A stretch of 64,000 bases of DNA, taken from positions 28,009,815 to 28,073,814 of the forward strand of contig NC_090187.1 in assembly GCF_024679245.1 (NCBI RefSeq), in the 5' to 3' direction. The notes under the pieces were generated by a model. It made no database searches, was not told the DNA's origin, and worked only from the letters and a program-made list of their open reading frames with translations. The position numbers were made by a program, and so were the translations under genes. The stretch comes from Pseudorasbora parva (lineage: Eukaryota; Chordata; Actinopteri; Cypriniformes; Gobionidae). The stretch's first letter is position 1. Each line of letters starts with the position of its first letter. This document shows, piece by piece, positions 63,218-64,000 of the stretch.

Positions 63218-64000
63218 TAAGGACTATATAAGATGTATAAGAACAGGTTAAATAGATGACCAAAAGAAGAAGGTTAAAGAGACGTTTGGAACTGTGATTT
63301 AGGCTTTTGTAGACAGAGAGGCCACATGATCTTTTTTGAACAAACCTGAATAATGCTCTATTCATTAGGGAAAATGTATTCCAGTGACAAGTCTTGCTCA
63401 ATCACTTGAAAGACTTGAAGTTAAACACAATTTCATTGGTTCTCCAAGGACAGGTTCACATTAACATATTTTATAAAATAGTTAAAATCTGATTAAGCCA
63501 CCCTTTTCATGTAGTTTGTAGTTTTTAGTCATTTAGTTGGTGTTTTTTTTTTTTTTTTGATGTTTTATGTCCTAAGCTTCTGAATCGTCGCTCTTTTCTT
63601 GTTTAATATGTATGAACCCAGTCAGAAGACAGTGACTTTCTAAAAGAAAATATATATATAATTGCTTTGTTTAAGTCTTCAGGTAGCTAAAGGCTTCTGC
63701 ACATTTTTAGTGCTTCAGATGATATTCACAGTAGCCTACATTTATATAAAACCCAACTTTCTTATTTCCTTTTTTGTTTTTTTTTCTGTGACCAGTCAAA
63801 CTCTGCTGGCTCAGTATTCACTGCTGTGCTGCAGAATATTAATCAATACTTGATATGTACATTTCCATTTATACCTTTGATTGACTCTCGCCAATGAGAG
63901 CCAGACTCATCCAGAGGCACTCTGGAGCTAAGCCGGAATGAGCTGGAGAGGACTGGATTTGAGATGGGCCGGGTCTAAACAGGGTATGTGTGTGCCCAGG
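63218..64000. other. Stretch without a recognisable gene
   Basis: Contains a T17 run near 63543-63559 and no supported coding or repeat element. Confidence 0.45.

Overview
The window looks like nuclear DNA of a teleost fish, most probably a cyprinid (carp, goldfish or zebrafish relative). It is AT-rich, full of (TA)n, (CA)n, (GA)n and (AAT)n microsatellites, and packed with Tc1-like, hAT, PIF-Harbinger-like and TTAA-target DNA transposons, gypsy-type LTR retrotransposons and a DIRS tyrosine-recombinase retrotransposon. No host protein-coding gene, rRNA or real tRNA gene could be supported. The stretches between repeats look like intron or intergenic DNA. All long open frames belong to mobile elements.

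Layout. 1-5.4 kb: a diverged local duplication, invaded by a foldback element (182-1643) and a solo LTR (3538-3901), with a BED-finger hAT remnant and a tRNA-derived SINE. 6.4-19 kb: Tc1 remnants (6432-7477; complete but dead copy 15668-17413), a foldback (7577-8938), a hAT (10088-11203), a TTAA MITE (11767-12833), an LTR fragment (14381-14640) and a 760-bp palindrome (18186-18945). 19.5-26.1 kb: a THAP-like exon; a Tc1 fragment split by a Harbinger-like MITE (20616-22985) that itself contains a 1.79-kb solo LTR; next to it a 2.9-kb TAA-flanked element (23185-26097).

29.2-34.4 kb: a TTAA MITE carries a young LTR retrotransposon (29786-32679) whose two 359-bp LTRs look identical. Its whole interior is one 720-codon frame: a gag-like head followed by three tandem-repeat blocks. 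After it comes a foldback cluster with a Harbinger-like MITE that has an empty-site paralog 0.2 kb away. 36-38.1 kb: a gutted gypsy element (gag and RT/RNase H pieces, minus strand).

39.6-49 kb: a probable four-level nest: Tc1 ends > Kolobok-like THAP/TTAA element (43781-48765) > a second 'gag plus repeats' LTR element (44543-47934) > a 462-bp TTAA MITE inside its right LTR. 52.5-58.5 kb: a TTAA MITE carries a near-complete DIRS retrotransposon (52921-58277) with inverted terminal repeats, an internal complementary region, a gag-like ORF with one frameshift in a G7 run, a complete RT/RNase H/methyltransferase-like ORF, and a tyrosine recombinase ORF open in an overlapping frame. 59-63 kb: two more Tc1 remnants.

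In the DIRS element, ORF1 would package the RNA, RT/RNase H would copy it, the internal complementary region would template closure into a circle, and the recombinase would insert that circle. The two 'gag plus repeats' LTR elements encode no enzyme and must depend on enzymes from other gypsy-type elements.
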